From NCBI RefSeq assembly GCF_947493425.1, contig NZ_CANLRP010000013.1, positions 22,011 through 86,010 of the forward strand: DNA of 64,000 bases, written 5' to 3'. The translations under genes were made by a program, and so were the position numbers. Shown here in pieces: positions 16,952-26,815 of this stretch (positions are counted from its first letter, which is position 1; every line of letters begins with the position of its first letter). The DNA is from an uncultured Microscilla sp. Lineage in GTDB: Bacteria; Bacteroidota; Bacteroidia; Cytophagales; Microscillaceae. The notes beneath the pieces were generated by a model, which had not been told where the DNA came from, did not search any database, and saw nothing but the letters and a program-made list of their open reading frames with translations.

Positions 16952-18712
16952 TTAATCATCATTATCGTCCTCATCTTCCAACTCAAACTTGAAGTTCTTC
17001 AGTTCTTTTAATGCTTCTTTGAGGTCTTTTTTAAAGTCTTTCAGGTCTATCTTCAAATCCTTTTTTAGGTCTTTTAGATCCACCTTAAGGTTTTTCAATA
17101 CATCACTGGTTACATCGAGGCTTAGGCCAATCACAGGCTTGAGCAAATCGCCCAGGTCAAGTTCGTTTTCAAGGTCAATATTGCTTAGGTCTTTGCTTGC
17201 CTTTCGTAAGCTACGTTTAAGATCTTTGCCCATATTTTTGAGCGATACACTCAGCTCTTTCAGCCCATCCTTTAGAGCTATCCAGTCTTGCCACATACTG
17301 TCAGTAGTTGTTTTGTGCTTTTTAAACTTCCCTGACTTTATTTTTTTGCCATCTACATACAAACGTTTTACTTTTCCGGCTTTGTCAAAACGTACCTCAT
17401 AGTCGGTTCCTTTGATATTAGCCTCCATTTCTACATAATCATCCTCACTGTCTATTTTTCGGTAACGACGATCTTTATGGTGAGAATATCTATTTAAACG
17501 ACGCATTTTGCTGGTTTTTTTACCAGGCGTATCCACTACTGTGGTAAGCAAGGCTAGTTCTTCCTTTATTCTTTGTTTTACCATTTTTTTGATAAGCACC
17601 TTGGATGGAGTGGATAGGTTTGTTACCTGCTGGCTGTTAGTTGAGGTTGGCTTTACTACCTTGCCAGAAGCCAACTGATGTGTTACCAAAGCACTACTGC
17701 TCAAGGCAACACTTTGCCCAAACGATACCTGGCCGAACCCAATGCCCAGGCAAGCCAACATAGGTACAATGAGGGCGTATTTCCAATAGATTTTTCGATA
17801 CATGGTTTTCTTGGTCATCATATTTACTCTTTTTTTAATTTGCGATTGAACTAAACGATTCCCCAAAGTAAACTGAGGCACACTGCCTAAACTTTGGCTA
17901 AGTAACAACATAGCATAACTGTGGGCGTCTTGCTGTTTGATGACTGCTTGGTCAGCTACAAACTCGTGGTTTTCACGCAAGGCATTCCGCCACCAGTACA
18001 CCACTGGATTGTACCAAAACATGGCACAAAACAACTCCATCAACAAGACATCTATAGTATGTTTTTGCTGGATGTGAGCTACTTCATGGGCAACAACTTG
18101 TGCCCTTTGTTCGGGAGTAAGTTTCAGGGTATTGTCCCAAAACAAATAGTTGAAAAACGACAGCATGGGTAACTTACCATAAGTAAACACTACTTTGTAA
18201 TGGTCTTGTGGCATTGCTTGGGTACCTGCAATAACCCGTATGATACGCACCAACCGATAAGCAAAAAGCGCCAGGCACACCAATACTCCTGCAATGTACA
18301 GCCCTAGCCAGGCGTTCCACCAATTGATTGAAGGAATGGTGGCTTTGTTGGTTGGCAGGTGGGTTGTTTTGCCAGAAGCTTGATGTTGAGTGATTGGGTG
18401 TATTTTTTTATTATGAATAGCAGTGGTAGTAGTCGGGTGTACTACAGAGGTAGTTGTTTTTTTGGAGGTAACCACTGGAGAACTTACTGCAAGCGGTTGC
18501 CACTGACTTATACGAGTTGGTACCGATTTTTTTGGCAACTCGATGTGTAACAATGGCACCGCAAGTGCCACCCCCAAGCCTATCAGCAAATAGGCACGGT
18601 TTAAGTGAAAACTCGTCTCTTTTTTTAAGAAGATGAGATAAAAAGCATATAAAAACAACAAGCTTAGGTTTACTTTTATAAGGTATATTATCCAATCGTT
18701 CATGGTATTCAA
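16952..18712 (-). CDS. BlaR1/M56-family sensor peptidase with a charged C-terminus
   Basis: A 586-residue membrane protein. Membrane helices lie at about 10-28, 40-55 and 140-160, and a zinc protease site follows as VVAHEVAHIQQKHT in an M56 domain with the FWYNPVVYWWRNALRENHE continuation. BlaR1 proteins sense a signal outside and cut or inactivate a BlaI repressor. After the last helix (about 310-330) there is no penicillin-binding sensor. Instead comes a disordered K/D-rich region that ends in repeated DLKKDLK units and an acidic tail. It is the third gene of the blaI operon. The signal is unlikely to be a beta-lactam. A start three codons later is equally possible. Confidence 0.85.
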   Translation of the reverse strand: MNTMNDWIIYLIKVNLSLLFLYAFYLIFLKKETSFHLNRAYLLIGLGVALAVPLLHIELPKKSVPTRISQWQPLAVSSPVVTSKKTTTSVVHPTTTTAIHNKKIHPITQHQASGKTTHLPTNKATIPSINWWNAWLGLYIAGVLVCLALFAYRLVRIIRVIAGTQAMPQDHYKVVFTYGKLPMLSFFNYLFWDNTLKLTPEQRAQVVAHEVAHIQQKHTIDVLLMELFCAMFWYNPVVYWWRNALRENHEFVADQAVIKQQDAHSYAMLLLSQSLGSVPQFTLGNRLVQSQIKKRVNMMTKKTMYRKIYWKYALIVPMLACLGIGFGQVSFGQSVALSSSALVTHQLASGKVVKPTSTNSQQVTNLSTPSKVLIKKMVKQRIKEELALLTTVVDTPGKKTSKMRRLNRYSHHKDRRYRKIDSEDDYVEMEANIKGTDYEVRFDKAGKVKRLYVDGKKIKSGKFKKHKTTTDSMWQDWIALKDGLKELSVSLKNMGKDLKRSLRKASKDLSNIDLENELDLGDLLKPVIGLSLDVTSDVLKNLKVDLKDLKKDLKIDLKDFKKDLKEALKELKNFKFELEDEDDNDD

Positions 18713-18860
18713 TGGTTTTTTAATAAAATAGTAGTGGGTAGCATAAGCAACGACAAGTAATCAGCTGAAAGTAAGGCTAACTATTTTACAGTGTGATAGT
18801 TACACTTGTTTCTTAGATGTGTTTAATTCCGCTTCAGTGCTCAATACTTGGCGAAATGCT

Positions 18861-19448
18861 CTAATCGTTATTCAGGCTTTTTACCAGCTCACTTATGTTT
18901 TTAAGTAACTCTTTTTCGTGCTTGTCTAAGTCTCTGGTATCTATATTTTTGAGTTCGTCATTCAGGTTTTTCCTAAGCTCTTTGCCCAGCTCTTTCTTAA
19001 GCTTTTTTAGTTTTCTTTTGAGCGCTGGTAAATCCTCCTTTTTCCATTCTTGAATTCCCTTATTGAGTTCTTTGATCAAGGTTTCCTTGAAATCTTTTTC
19101 AAAGTGCTCTCCCATTTTTTCAAACTCTTTGCCCATTTTTTCAAATTCCTTTCCCAGTCTTTCTAAATCTGCCGTATTTTCAATCGTAATCTTTTCACCG
19201 TTGAAGTCAACATCCAATCGGAAACTTTGCTCGCGTTGACGTTCAGCTTCTTCTTGCTGTTTTTCAAGGGCTTCCAATCGTTCTTGTTGGCTTACTTGAG
19301 CAATCGCTGGTTCGTTGTCATTGCGTGCACCAAATAAGGGGCTTCGCTGCAAAAGCCAGCCCGCCAAAATAACCAAGGGAATTACTAAAAAATACCGGGC
19401 AATGTCACGCTTTGGCTGAGCGTGGTTATTTCTTTCTTTCATCATCAT
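18861..19448 (-). CDS. Membrane-anchored coiled-coil protein in the BlaI operon
   Basis: A 195-residue protein with a basic N-terminus, one membrane helix (about residues 20-34, YFLVIPLVILAGWLL), then a long helix rich in E and K. The repeated LGKEFEKMGKEFEKMGEHFE stretch is coiled-coil. It overlaps the end of the BlaI gene by 23 bases and precedes the BlaR1 gene, so the three are one operon. Its K/D/E heptads resemble the tail of BlaR1 (DLKKDLK, MGKDLK), which suggests the two interact in the periplasm; this is an inference. I know no named family for it. Confidence 0.7.
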   Translation of the reverse strand: MMMKERNNHAQPKRDIARYFLVIPLVILAGWLLQRSPLFGARNDNEPAIAQVSQQERLEALEKQQEEAERQREQSFRLDVDFNGEKITIENTADLERLGKEFEKMGKEFEKMGEHFEKDFKETLIKELNKGIQEWKKEDLPALKRKLKKLKKELGKELRKNLNDELKNIDTRDLDKHEKELLKNISELVKSLNND

Positions 19449-19860
19449 TTTTTTGTTTAAGGTTCTTGTCTATGTCTTCCAAAATATCTTCAATGTCTGA
19501 TATGTCCACGTTTTTGTCTTTGGCAAAAAATGACGCCAAACGAGCAAAAGATCCTCCGAAATAATCAGTCATGAAGCGGTCTAACCAAAAGCTGGTATAC
19601 TCTTCTTTTTTTACCAATGGCTCATAACGATAAGTGTTGCCAAAGGTCTGGTGTGTGACAAAACCCTTTTCTTCAAGCAACCTTACTATAGTAGACACTG
19701 TACTGTAGGCGGGTTTTTTTTTACCAGGCGCTACGGGTATATCGGCAATGATTTCTTTGATAAAAGCTTTTTCCAGTTTCCACAAAACTTTCATTACCTG
19801 TTCCTCTGCCTTGGTGAGTTGCTTGCCTTTTTGTCCTTTATTTTTTGCGTTTTTTTTCAT
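19426..19860 (-). CDS. BlaI/MecI/CopY-family transcriptional repressor
   Basis: A 144-residue winged-helix repressor. The N-terminal basic stretch is followed by LTKAEEQVMKVLWKLEKAFI and PAYSTVSTIVRLLEEKGFVT, the classic DNA-binding helices, and the dimerising C-terminal helix GGSFARLASFFAKDK. BlaI represses its own operon until the BlaR1 peptidase inactivates it, and the M56 gene two places downstream fits. It is the first gene of the unit. A -7 like TACGTTTG on the minus strand at 20004-20011 is the best promoter candidate; the operator is not obvious. Confidence 0.92.
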   Translation of the reverse strand: MKKNAKNKGQKGKQLTKAEEQVMKVLWKLEKAFIKEIIADIPVAPGKKKPAYSTVSTIVRLLEEKGFVTHQTFGNTYRYEPLVKKEEYTSFWLDRFMTDYFGGSFARLASFFAKDKNVDISDIEDILEDIDKNLKQKNDDERKK

Positions 19861-20164
19861 TGATATTTTTAGTAGGGGTAACTATACTTTTAAAACTTGT
19901 TTTATGAAACTAAAATTTCCAACTAAGTTTTTAAAACTTCTGCTCAAAAAAATATTCCTGATACAGGAACTAAAATGTTTGACAACAAGTATTTTTGTAA
20001 AAACAAACGTATTGATAAAAGGGCGTTTAGGTTTACATCATCAATGACACTTGCCATTGGCAAGGGTTGCATAAATGAATGCCATAAAAAATAGTTTTGA
20101 CTTAACCATTACTCAAGTTGCTGAAAGTCAGTACAATAAAAAAACAATAATTTAGCAAACACCT
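19861..20164. other. Divergent control region between blaI-type gene and porU
   Basis: About 300 bp between divergent starts. On the minus strand TACGTTTG (20011-20004) matches the TAnnTTTG consensus, 144 bp before the repressor gene, but has no TTG at the expected distance. A GAAACTAAAATTTC palindrome-like word near 19905 is a possible operator. For porU I see only an imperfect TAATTTAG near 20147. No further gene. Confidence 0.35.
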
Positions 20165-23100
20165 ATGAAATATATCACTTCACTTATTTTTGCCTGCCTC
20201 CTGCTTTTTCAACACCCTATCCAGGCACAAAACTTTGCTTCTTCGTCGGTGTTGGGCACAGGTACTTGGTATAAAATAGGTACTACCCAACAAGGCATTT
20301 ATAAAATAGACTATAATTTTTTGAAAAATGCTGGAATAGATGTAGACAACATTAACCCTCGAAACATACAACTATATGGCAATGTAGGGGGCATGTTGCC
20401 TCAAGCCAATAGTGCTTCCCGCGTAGACGACCTGCAAGAAAACTCCATCTGGGTAGCTGGGCAAGACGATGGGAGCTTTGACGCCAACGATTACATTTTG
20501 TTTTATGCCCAAGGCGCCGTAGAGTGGACCTATAATGCCACCAACAAACTATTTGAACATACCCAAAATATTTACTCCGATTCAGTTTTTTGCTTTTTGA
20601 CTATAGGTAGCAATGAGGGCAAAAGGGTACAGTCGCAGGAAAACCTAAGTGGTACTACCCAAACCCTGACTACTTACGACGATTATCAAGCATACGAAAA
20701 AGACGAACGAACTATTTTGGAACAAGGCTCAGGCAGGGAATGGTACGGCGAAGTTTTTGATTTTGAAACGAGCCAGAACTTTACTTTTGACACTCCTGGT
20801 TTGTTAGCCAATACCTCGCTTACACTTACTTCTTTTGTGATGGGGCGTTCGGCACTCGACACCAAGTTTTCTGTATCGCTCAATGGTGTTACTTTGGGTA
20901 CCCAGTCAATAGCTGCCCAACCCACGGGCACTTATGATGTAAAAGGTATCAACAATGTAAGGGACTTCACCCTGAACACCAGTCAGTTATCCGGGTTGAG
21001 TCAATTAACCATCAACCTAGTGTACGATAAAAACGGAGGAAGCTCCTCAGGTTATTTAAATTATCTGCGGGTAAACTATCAACGACAACTACAGCTGTAT
21101 GATAACCAAACTACCTTTAGGGCTATAGCCAGCCTGGAGCAACCTTTAACCGCTTTTTCGGTAGCCAATGTGGGCAACGGTGCCATTGTTTGGGATATTA
21201 GCAACCCATTGCACCCTGTAAACCAACCTTATGCTTTAAGTGGGAGCAATGCGGTGTTTGGAGCAAGTACTGCCACTGCGTTGAAACAATTTGTGGTTTT
21301 TCAGGGCAGCGATTTTCCCAACCCTGAGTCGGTACAAGCATTGCCCAACCAAAACCTACATGCTTTGCTCCCCACCAATCTGGTGATTATTACTCCAGAA
21401 GTGTTTTTGAGCGAAGCCGAACGCCTGGCAGACTTTAGGCGCGCCAATGATGGTTTGAGTGTGACGGTAGTTAAACTTCCTCAAATTTACAACGAATTCT
21501 CGTCGGGTAAACAAGATGTAACCGCTTTGCGCGACTTTGCCCGGATGCTTTACCTGCGCGATTCACAAGTATTTAAATACCTGTTGTTATTTGGCGATGC
21601 CTCTTATGACTATAAAGATCGAGTAGCCAACAATACCAATTTTGTCCCTATCTATGAGTCACGCGAATCGCTGCATCCTATATTGAGTCATTCTTCCGAC
21701 GATTATTTTGGGTTTCTTGAAGCAAGTGAAGGCGAATGGACAGAAACCTCTTTGGGCGACCATACGCTGGAAATTGGCATTGGGCGCTTGCCCGTAAAAA
21801 CACTCGAAGAGGCAGCTAATGTAGTAACCAAACTCATTGGGTACGCCAATAACCAATCTAATTTAGGGAGTTGGCGCAACCGAGTGGTGTTTGTGGCAGA
21901 CGATGGCGATGTAAACATCCACCAATTAGATGCTGATGTGCTTGCTGAAGACATTAGAAACAACCATAAGAATTTCAATGTAAGCAAGTTGTTTTTAGAC
22001 GCATTCGAGCAAGTGTCTACCCCTAATGGTGAGCTTGCTCCTACTTTGAAAGAAGCACTTACCCAAAATGTAGAAAGGGGAGCCCTTATTGTAAACTATA
22101 CCGGACACGGCGGAGAAATTGGTTGGGCAGAAGAAAAGCTACTGAATGTACCACAAATCAATGATTGGGAAAACTACCATAACCTACCGCTTTTTGTAAC
22201 GGCTACTTGTGAGTTTGGACGTTATGATGACCCCTTGCGGGTAGCAGGTGCCGAATATATTTTGCTCAACCCCAAAGGCGGAGGCATTGGGCTCATTACT
22301 ACCACCCGCCCGGTGTATTCGAGTACTAATTTTTTATTGAGCAAAGCTTTTTATGCTGAAGTGTTTAAACCCATTGACGGGGAAATGCCTCGTTTGGGTG
22401 ACTTGATGATCAAGACCAAAAACAACAGCTTGAATGGAGCCATCAATCGTAATTTTGCCTTATTGGGCGACCCGTCATTACGATTGGCTTATCCTAAACA
22501 TAAAGTGGCCGTTACTAAAATAACCAATGCCAATACAGGGCAAGTAGTGAATACCATAAGTGCACTGGACAAGGTGACTGTAGAAGGGGAGGTGACAAAT
22601 GCGCAGGATATTTTGCTCGATGGATTTGATGGAGTCCTGGACATTACCATATTTGACAAGGCGCAAGAACTAACTACTCTGGGAACCGAGAGTAGCCGTA
22701 TTCAGTTTAAGGCACAGAACAACAAAATATTTGTAGGTAAGGCGAGTGTGAAGGCAGGTAAGTTTACTTTTACCTTTATTGTACCCAAAGACATTGATTA
22801 TAAGTTTGGAGAGGGGAAGTGGAGTTTTTATGCCCAGGCAAACGATGGAGTCAATGACGCCCAGGGAGCCAAAACTGATGTAATCATTGGTGGTACCAGT
22901 GCTTCTATCACCCCTGATGATACCCCCCCGGCTATTACGCTTTTTATGAATGATGAAACTTTTGTAAGTGGGGGCGTGGTACAGCCATCGGCTACTTTGA
23001 TTGCCAAATTGAGCGACGAAAATGGGCTGAACATTGCCCAAACCGGAGTAGGACATGAAATGACGGCGGTGTTGGATGGTGACTTGGAAAACCCTTGGGT

Positions 23101-23578
23101 TCTGAACGATTTTTACGAAGGCAACCTGGATACTTATCAAGAGGGGGTGGTGCAATATCCTGTACGTGACCTTGCCAAAGGGAAGCATACAGTAGTAGTA
23201 AAAGTGTGGGATACCCACAACAACTCAAGCGAAGCAAGCATCGATTTTGTTGTAACCGACAATGCTGTAATGGCGATAAACGAGGTAATGAATTACCCAA
23301 ATCCATTTAATCAGGCGACTACTTTTCGTTTTGATCACAATCGGGCGGGTGAAGCCCTCGAAGTAACCATTCAGATTTATAACCGCAATGGACAACACGT
23401 AAAAAAACTGCAATATACTACCAACAAGGCTCTGACTCGTTTTGAGGGAGTGTGGGATGGCTTGGATAAACAAGGCAAAAAAATACCTCAAGGAGTGTAT
23501 GTATACAAGATCACGGCACGTTCTGTTACCGATGGTGCCGAAAAATTTATTGTACGCAGATTGGTAGTGTTAGATTAA
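20165..23578 (+). CDS. porU: Type IX secretion C25 peptidase/sortase PorU
   Basis: A 1137-residue surface protein. After the signal peptide (IFACLLLFQHPIQAQ) come beta-rich domains with GTGTWYKIGTTQQGIYKID. The C25 gingipain-like peptidase domain (about residues 410-790) has the catalytic histidine in VNYTGHGGEIGW and cysteine in FVTATCEFGRYDD. The last 90 residues begin NYPNPFN and form the C-terminal type IX signal-like domain ending KFIVRRLVVLD. PorU removes the C-terminal signal of secreted cargo and links it to lipopolysaccharide. The porV gene follows 215 bp later with its own promoter. Together they are the attachment part of the gliding secretion machine. Confidence 0.93.
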   Translation: MKYITSLIFACLLLFQHPIQAQNFASSSVLGTGTWYKIGTTQQGIYKIDYNFLKNAGIDVDNINPRNIQLYGNVGGMLPQANSASRVDDLQENSIWVAGQDDGSFDANDYILFYAQGAVEWTYNATNKLFEHTQNIYSDSVFCFLTIGSNEGKRVQSQENLSGTTQTLTTYDDYQAYEKDERTILEQGSGREWYGEVFDFETSQNFTFDTPGLLANTSLTLTSFVMGRSALDTKFSVSLNGVTLGTQSIAAQPTGTYDVKGINNVRDFTLNTSQLSGLSQLTINLVYDKNGGSSSGYLNYLRVNYQRQLQLYDNQTTFRAIASLEQPLTAFSVANVGNGAIVWDISNPLHPVNQPYALSGSNAVFGASTATALKQFVVFQGSDFPNPESVQALPNQNLHALLPTNLVIITPEVFLSEAERLADFRRANDGLSVTVVKLPQIYNEFSSGKQDVTALRDFARMLYLRDSQVFKYLLLFGDASYDYKDRVANNTNFVPIYESRESLHPILSHSSDDYFGFLEASEGEWTETSLGDHTLEIGIGRLPVKTLEEAANVVTKLIGYANNQSNLGSWRNRVVFVADDGDVNIHQLDADVLAEDIRNNHKNFNVSKLFLDAFEQVSTPNGELAPTLKEALTQNVERGALIVNYTGHGGEIGWAEEKLLNVPQINDWENYHNLPLFVTATCEFGRYDDPLRVAGAEYILLNPKGGGIGLITTTRPVYSSTNFLLSKAFYAEVFKPIDGEMPRLGDLMIKTKNNSLNGAINRNFALLGDPSLRLAYPKHKVAVTKITNANTGQVVNTISALDKVTVEGEVTNAQDILLDGFDGVLDITIFDKAQELTTLGTESSRIQFKAQNNKIFVGKASVKAGKFTFTFIVPKDIDYKFGEGKWSFYAQANDGVNDAQGAKTDVIIGGTSASITPDDTPPAITLFMNDETFVSGGVVQPSATLIAKLSDENGLNIAQTGVGHEMTAVLDGDLENPWVLNDFYEGNLDTYQEGVVQYPVRDLAKGKHTVVVKVWDTHNNSSEASIDFVVTDNAVMAINEVMNYPNPFNQATTFRFDHNRAGEALEVTIQIYNRNGQHVKKLQYTTNKALTRFEGVWDGLDKQGKKIPQGVYVYKITARSVTDGAEKFIVRRLVVLD

Positions 23579-23731
23579 CACCAATTTACCAATAACAAGT
23601 TCACAAACAGCAAAGTACACGGCTTTATCCTGATAATTTTATAACAAATATTAGTGACTAATTAACCTTAGGGGGGAATAAAGGCATAAAACCCCCTGAT
23701 AAAAGTATACAAAAAGTATACATGTCGTCTT

Positions 23732-23766
23732 TTTGCCTAAAATTCCCAACAAAAAAAGTATATTTG
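23732..23766 (+). promoter_or_regulatory. Promoter of porV
   Basis: TTTG at 23732-23735, a 23-base spacer, then TATATTTG at 23759-23766, a full match to the Bacteroidetes TAnnTTTG -7 box. It lies 28 bases before the porV start. A GTATAC-AAAAA-GTATAC palindrome sits just upstream (about 23706-23722). Confidence 0.58.
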
Positions 23767-23793
23767 CAAAAGTATTATAAAAACCAAATCACA

Positions 23794-24978
23794 ATGAAAT
23801 TTCATAGACGTGTAGTTTTATTAGTGGCTGCCTTTATGGTAGCTTTGGGTTCTTCCCAATCATTTAGTCAGACAGCCGCATTTATAGGGCAAGATACAGT
23901 GTCGAGACCCATCACCACTGCTGTACCTTTTTTATCTATTTCACCTGACGCCCGCGCTGCTGGTATGGGAGACGTTGGAGTAGCTACTACTGCCGACGTA
24001 AACAGTATTTACTGGAACCCGGCAAAGCTGGTTTTTGCCGAAGGCAAAATAGGTGCTTCCCTTTCTTTCACTCCTTGGTTGCGTAAGCTCGTAAACGACA
24101 TGTCGTTGTCTTATTTGTCTGCCTATTACAAACTGGACAACCGTCAGGCATTTGGTTTTTCACTAAGATACTTCAATTTAGGTAGTATTCAATTTACTGA
24201 TAATCAAGGGGGGATCATTCGTGATTTTGTACCCAACGAACTAGCGGCTACCTTGACCTACTCACGTAAACTTTCTGAAAAGTTGGGAGTAGCGGTAAGT
24301 GGACGTTATATTCACTCCAACCTTTCGGCCGATTTGATCTTGGCAAACCAACAAGAAACCAAAGCTGGAAACACAGCTGCTGCTGACATAGCCGTATTTT
24401 ACAAAACCGACTTGACTGTAAGTGGAATGGAGTCAAACCTGGCTTTTGGGGCAAACATTTCTAACATTGGCGCCAAAATCTCTTATACCAACAAAAACGA
24501 AAGAGACTTTATTCCTACCAACCTTCGTTTAGGTTCTGCTTTTACTCTGAACATTGACGAATTTAATAAATTTACTGTTGCTTTAGACCTTAACAAGTTA
24601 ATGGTACCTACTCCCCCCCAGGTAGACAGCCAGGGAAACATCATTTCTGGTACCAGCCCTCGCGATAAAACTTTGTTGAGTGGTATGTTTGGCTCATTTG
24701 CCGATGCCCCAGGAGGTTTTAGCGAAGAATTGAAAGAATTTATCATTGCTACTGGAATAGAGTACTGGTACAATGACTTATTTGCGGCACGTGTAGGGTA
24801 TTATAACGAACATGCTCAAAAAGGTGATCGTAAGTACTTTACTGTAGGAGTAGGGTTACGTTATAAAAAACTTGGTTTTGACGCAGCTTATTTACTACCA
24901 CAAAGAGAAACCAACCCATTGGCAGAAACACTTCGCTTCTCAATTTTGTTTAACCTTGGCGGCGAAGACAAAAAATAG
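23794..24978 (+). CDS. porV: Type IX secretion outer-membrane protein PorV (LptO)
   Basis: A 394-residue outer-membrane beta-barrel with a signal peptide (VVLLVAAFMVALGSSQSFSQ). The start PFLSISPDARAAGMGDVGVA and SIYWNPAKL are diagnostic of PorV. It binds cargo C-terminal signals and shuttles them to PorU for cleavage. The adjacent porU confirms the assignment. I start at the ATG at 23794 because the signal peptide begins there; the frame is open to 23722. It has its own promoter and ends with a strong terminator 31 bp later. Confidence 0.95.
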   Translation: MKFHRRVVLLVAAFMVALGSSQSFSQTAAFIGQDTVSRPITTAVPFLSISPDARAAGMGDVGVATTADVNSIYWNPAKLVFAEGKIGASLSFTPWLRKLVNDMSLSYLSAYYKLDNRQAFGFSLRYFNLGSIQFTDNQGGIIRDFVPNELAATLTYSRKLSEKLGVAVSGRYIHSNLSADLILANQQETKAGNTAAADIAVFYKTDLTVSGMESNLAFGANISNIGAKISYTNKNERDFIPTNLRLGSAFTLNIDEFNKFTVALDLNKLMVPTPPQVDSQGNIISGTSPRDKTLLSGMFGSFADAPGGFSEELKEFIIATGIEYWYNDLFAARVGYYNEHAQKGDRKYFTVGVGLRYKKLGFDAAYLLPQRETNPLAETLRFSILFNLGGEDKK

Positions 24979-25009
24979 TTTATTACAAAGTACAGGAAAA
25001 ACTTACCTG

Positions 25010-25039
25010 AACCCTTCTCCGTTTGGAGAAGGGTTTTTT
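25010..25039 (+). terminator. Terminator of porV
   Basis: AACCCTTCTCC and GGAGAAGGGTT form a perfect 11-bp stem with a GTTT loop, followed by six T residues. Confidence 0.88.
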
Positions 25040-25118
25040 ATTTGTTTAATTTAAAATTAAGCACCTGAAGATAAGCCCTGTGTTAGAATCATCAGACGAA
25101 TACAAAAACGAGCGAACT

Positions 25119-26399
25119 ATGTTAGACAGATCACAACCCCCCGCCTTTCACGTTGCTGACAAGGTGCCTATATTGCAAGCCAAAACCCGATACCTTGACA
25201 ATGGCATTCCTGTGCATCTGATCAATGCCGGAGGGCAGCCAGTACTTAGGGTGGAGCTATTTTTTAAAGCGGGGGCTTTGATTGATCCTAAACTTGCCAC
25301 TTCGTTTTTTGTGATCAAGATGTTGCGTGAGGGTACAAGCACCCGCAATACGCAACAAATAAGCGAATATATTGATCAATATGGAGCATTTATCGAGTTT
25401 AAACCAGGGCCTGACCGTATAGGAGTGATTTTATACACCTTATCGAAATACCTCGATAAGTTATTGGTTTTAATTACAGAATTGCTCAACGAAGCTACCT
25501 TTCCTGAAAAAGAACTGGATAGTTTTAAGAATATTACTCGACAAAACCTGCTGCTTAACCTTAAGCGTAATGGTTTTAGGGCGTCACGCAAAATGAGTCG
25601 AGTGTTGTTTGGCAGACACCCCTATGGGTTAGACCTCACCGAAGCAGCTATAGATGAAGTAAGTCGCGAAGATTTGCAGGGGTTTTACCATAAATACATT
25701 AAAAACAATCCTTGTGACATTATTGTGTCAGGCGATGCCAACGAGGAGGTACTCAAGGTGTTGAACAAATATTTTGGAGGGATCGACTTGGCAGAGTTTT
25801 TACTGCATCCGCCCCAGATAGTGCCTACTCCGATGCCTTCAGAGCAACAGTTGCATTTAGACGTCCGCGAAAATGCCACCCAGTCGTCTATACGCATGGG
25901 AGGGCTTATATTCACCAAAAGCCACCCCGAATACTCTAAGTTTATTATTCTCAATGAAATTTTTGGCGGCTATTTTGGCTCAAGACTGATGAGCAACATT
26001 CGGGAAGATAAAGGCTATACTTATGGCATTTATGCCAGAGTAGCATTGTTGGAACAAGCAGCTTATTACGGTATCATGACCGATGTACGCAAAGAGTTTA
26101 CTCAACACACTATAGACGAAATTCATAAAGAATCGAAGCGCATGCGTACTGAACTGGTGCCAGAAGAAGAACTAAGCCTTGTAAAAAATTATATGTCAGG
26201 TACACTTACCAGCACCATTAATTCCCCTTTTGCCCTTGCCGATGTGTTCAAAGGGTTGCACTTTCACGGGTTGGACTATAGTTTTTATGACAGTTACTTT
26301 GAAATACTTAAAAACATTACCCCTGAAGATTTGATAGAACTGGCTAATAAATATTTGCGTACCGAAGAAATGTATGAAATAGTAGTAGGAGGGAAGTAA
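25119..26399 (+). CDS. M16-family peptidase homologue lacking the catalytic zinc motif
   Basis: A 426-residue protein with two M16 halves, seen in LFFKAGALIDPK, GTSTRNTQQISEYIDQYGA, the second-half SSIRMGGL and LNEIFGGYFGSRLMSNIREDKGYTYGI. In active M16 enzymes the first half carries HxxEH before the GT. Here the equivalent positions are F63, I66 and K67, so it cannot bind zinc the usual way. Other systems pair an active and an inactive subunit; no active partner lies nearby. A GTG at 25080 is an alternative start. The protein lacks a signal peptide. It may act with a distant partner. Confidence 0.85.
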   Translation: MLDRSQPPAFHVADKVPILQAKTRYLDNGIPVHLINAGGQPVLRVELFFKAGALIDPKLATSFFVIKMLREGTSTRNTQQISEYIDQYGAFIEFKPGPDRIGVILYTLSKYLDKLLVLITELLNEATFPEKELDSFKNITRQNLLLNLKRNGFRASRKMSRVLFGRHPYGLDLTEAAIDEVSREDLQGFYHKYIKNNPCDIIVSGDANEEVLKVLNKYFGGIDLAEFLLHPPQIVPTPMPSEQQLHLDVRENATQSSIRMGGLIFTKSHPEYSKFIILNEIFGGYFGSRLMSNIREDKGYTYGIYARVALLEQAAYYGIMTDVRKEFTQHTIDEIHKESKRMRTELVPEEELSLVKNYMSGTLTSTINSPFALADVFKGLHFHGLDYSFYDSYFEILKNITPEDLIELANKYLRTEEMYEIVVGGK

Positions 26400-26596
26400 A
26401 ACATTTGATAATGAGTGTTTTATAAAATGCTTTGATTCATTATTTGTTCAGGGTATTTGCGTTGTATGAGCTACAGATGAGTGCCAGTATTTGGGTTTTT
26501 TAGTGAATTACCGAATTATATTGCGTATATTAGGTTTTTGGTTTATGATTTGTATACATCATAACCTATTCATCTTTGTTAAATTTAAGTTTCGCT

Positions 26597-26815
26597 ATGT
26601 TGACTAATAATAATCATACTATACTCAAAGATCAATCATTTGATGCCCATTACCGTGTTTTAACCATTCGTATGCAAAAGGCAGTAAGTCCTCAGGAACT
26701 TAAACCCACTTTGCGCAAGATTGTAGAAGAAGAATTGAGGGGAAATTATGAAATGGAAAAATATGAAACCTATACAAAAACCATGTATAGAGTGGCGGCC
26801 GTCAGAAAGCCGTAG
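26597..26815 (+). CDS. Small unrecognised protein
   Basis: A 72-residue soluble protein with mixed charge (LKPTLRKIVEEELRGNYEME) and no visible signal or membrane segment. I recognise no family. It starts at an ATG; an earlier TTG at 26576 is unlikely. No neighbour points to a function. Confidence 0.5.
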   Translation: MLTNNNHTILKDQSFDAHYRVLTIRMQKAVSPQELKPTLRKIVEEELRGNYEMEKYETYTKTMYRVAAVRKP

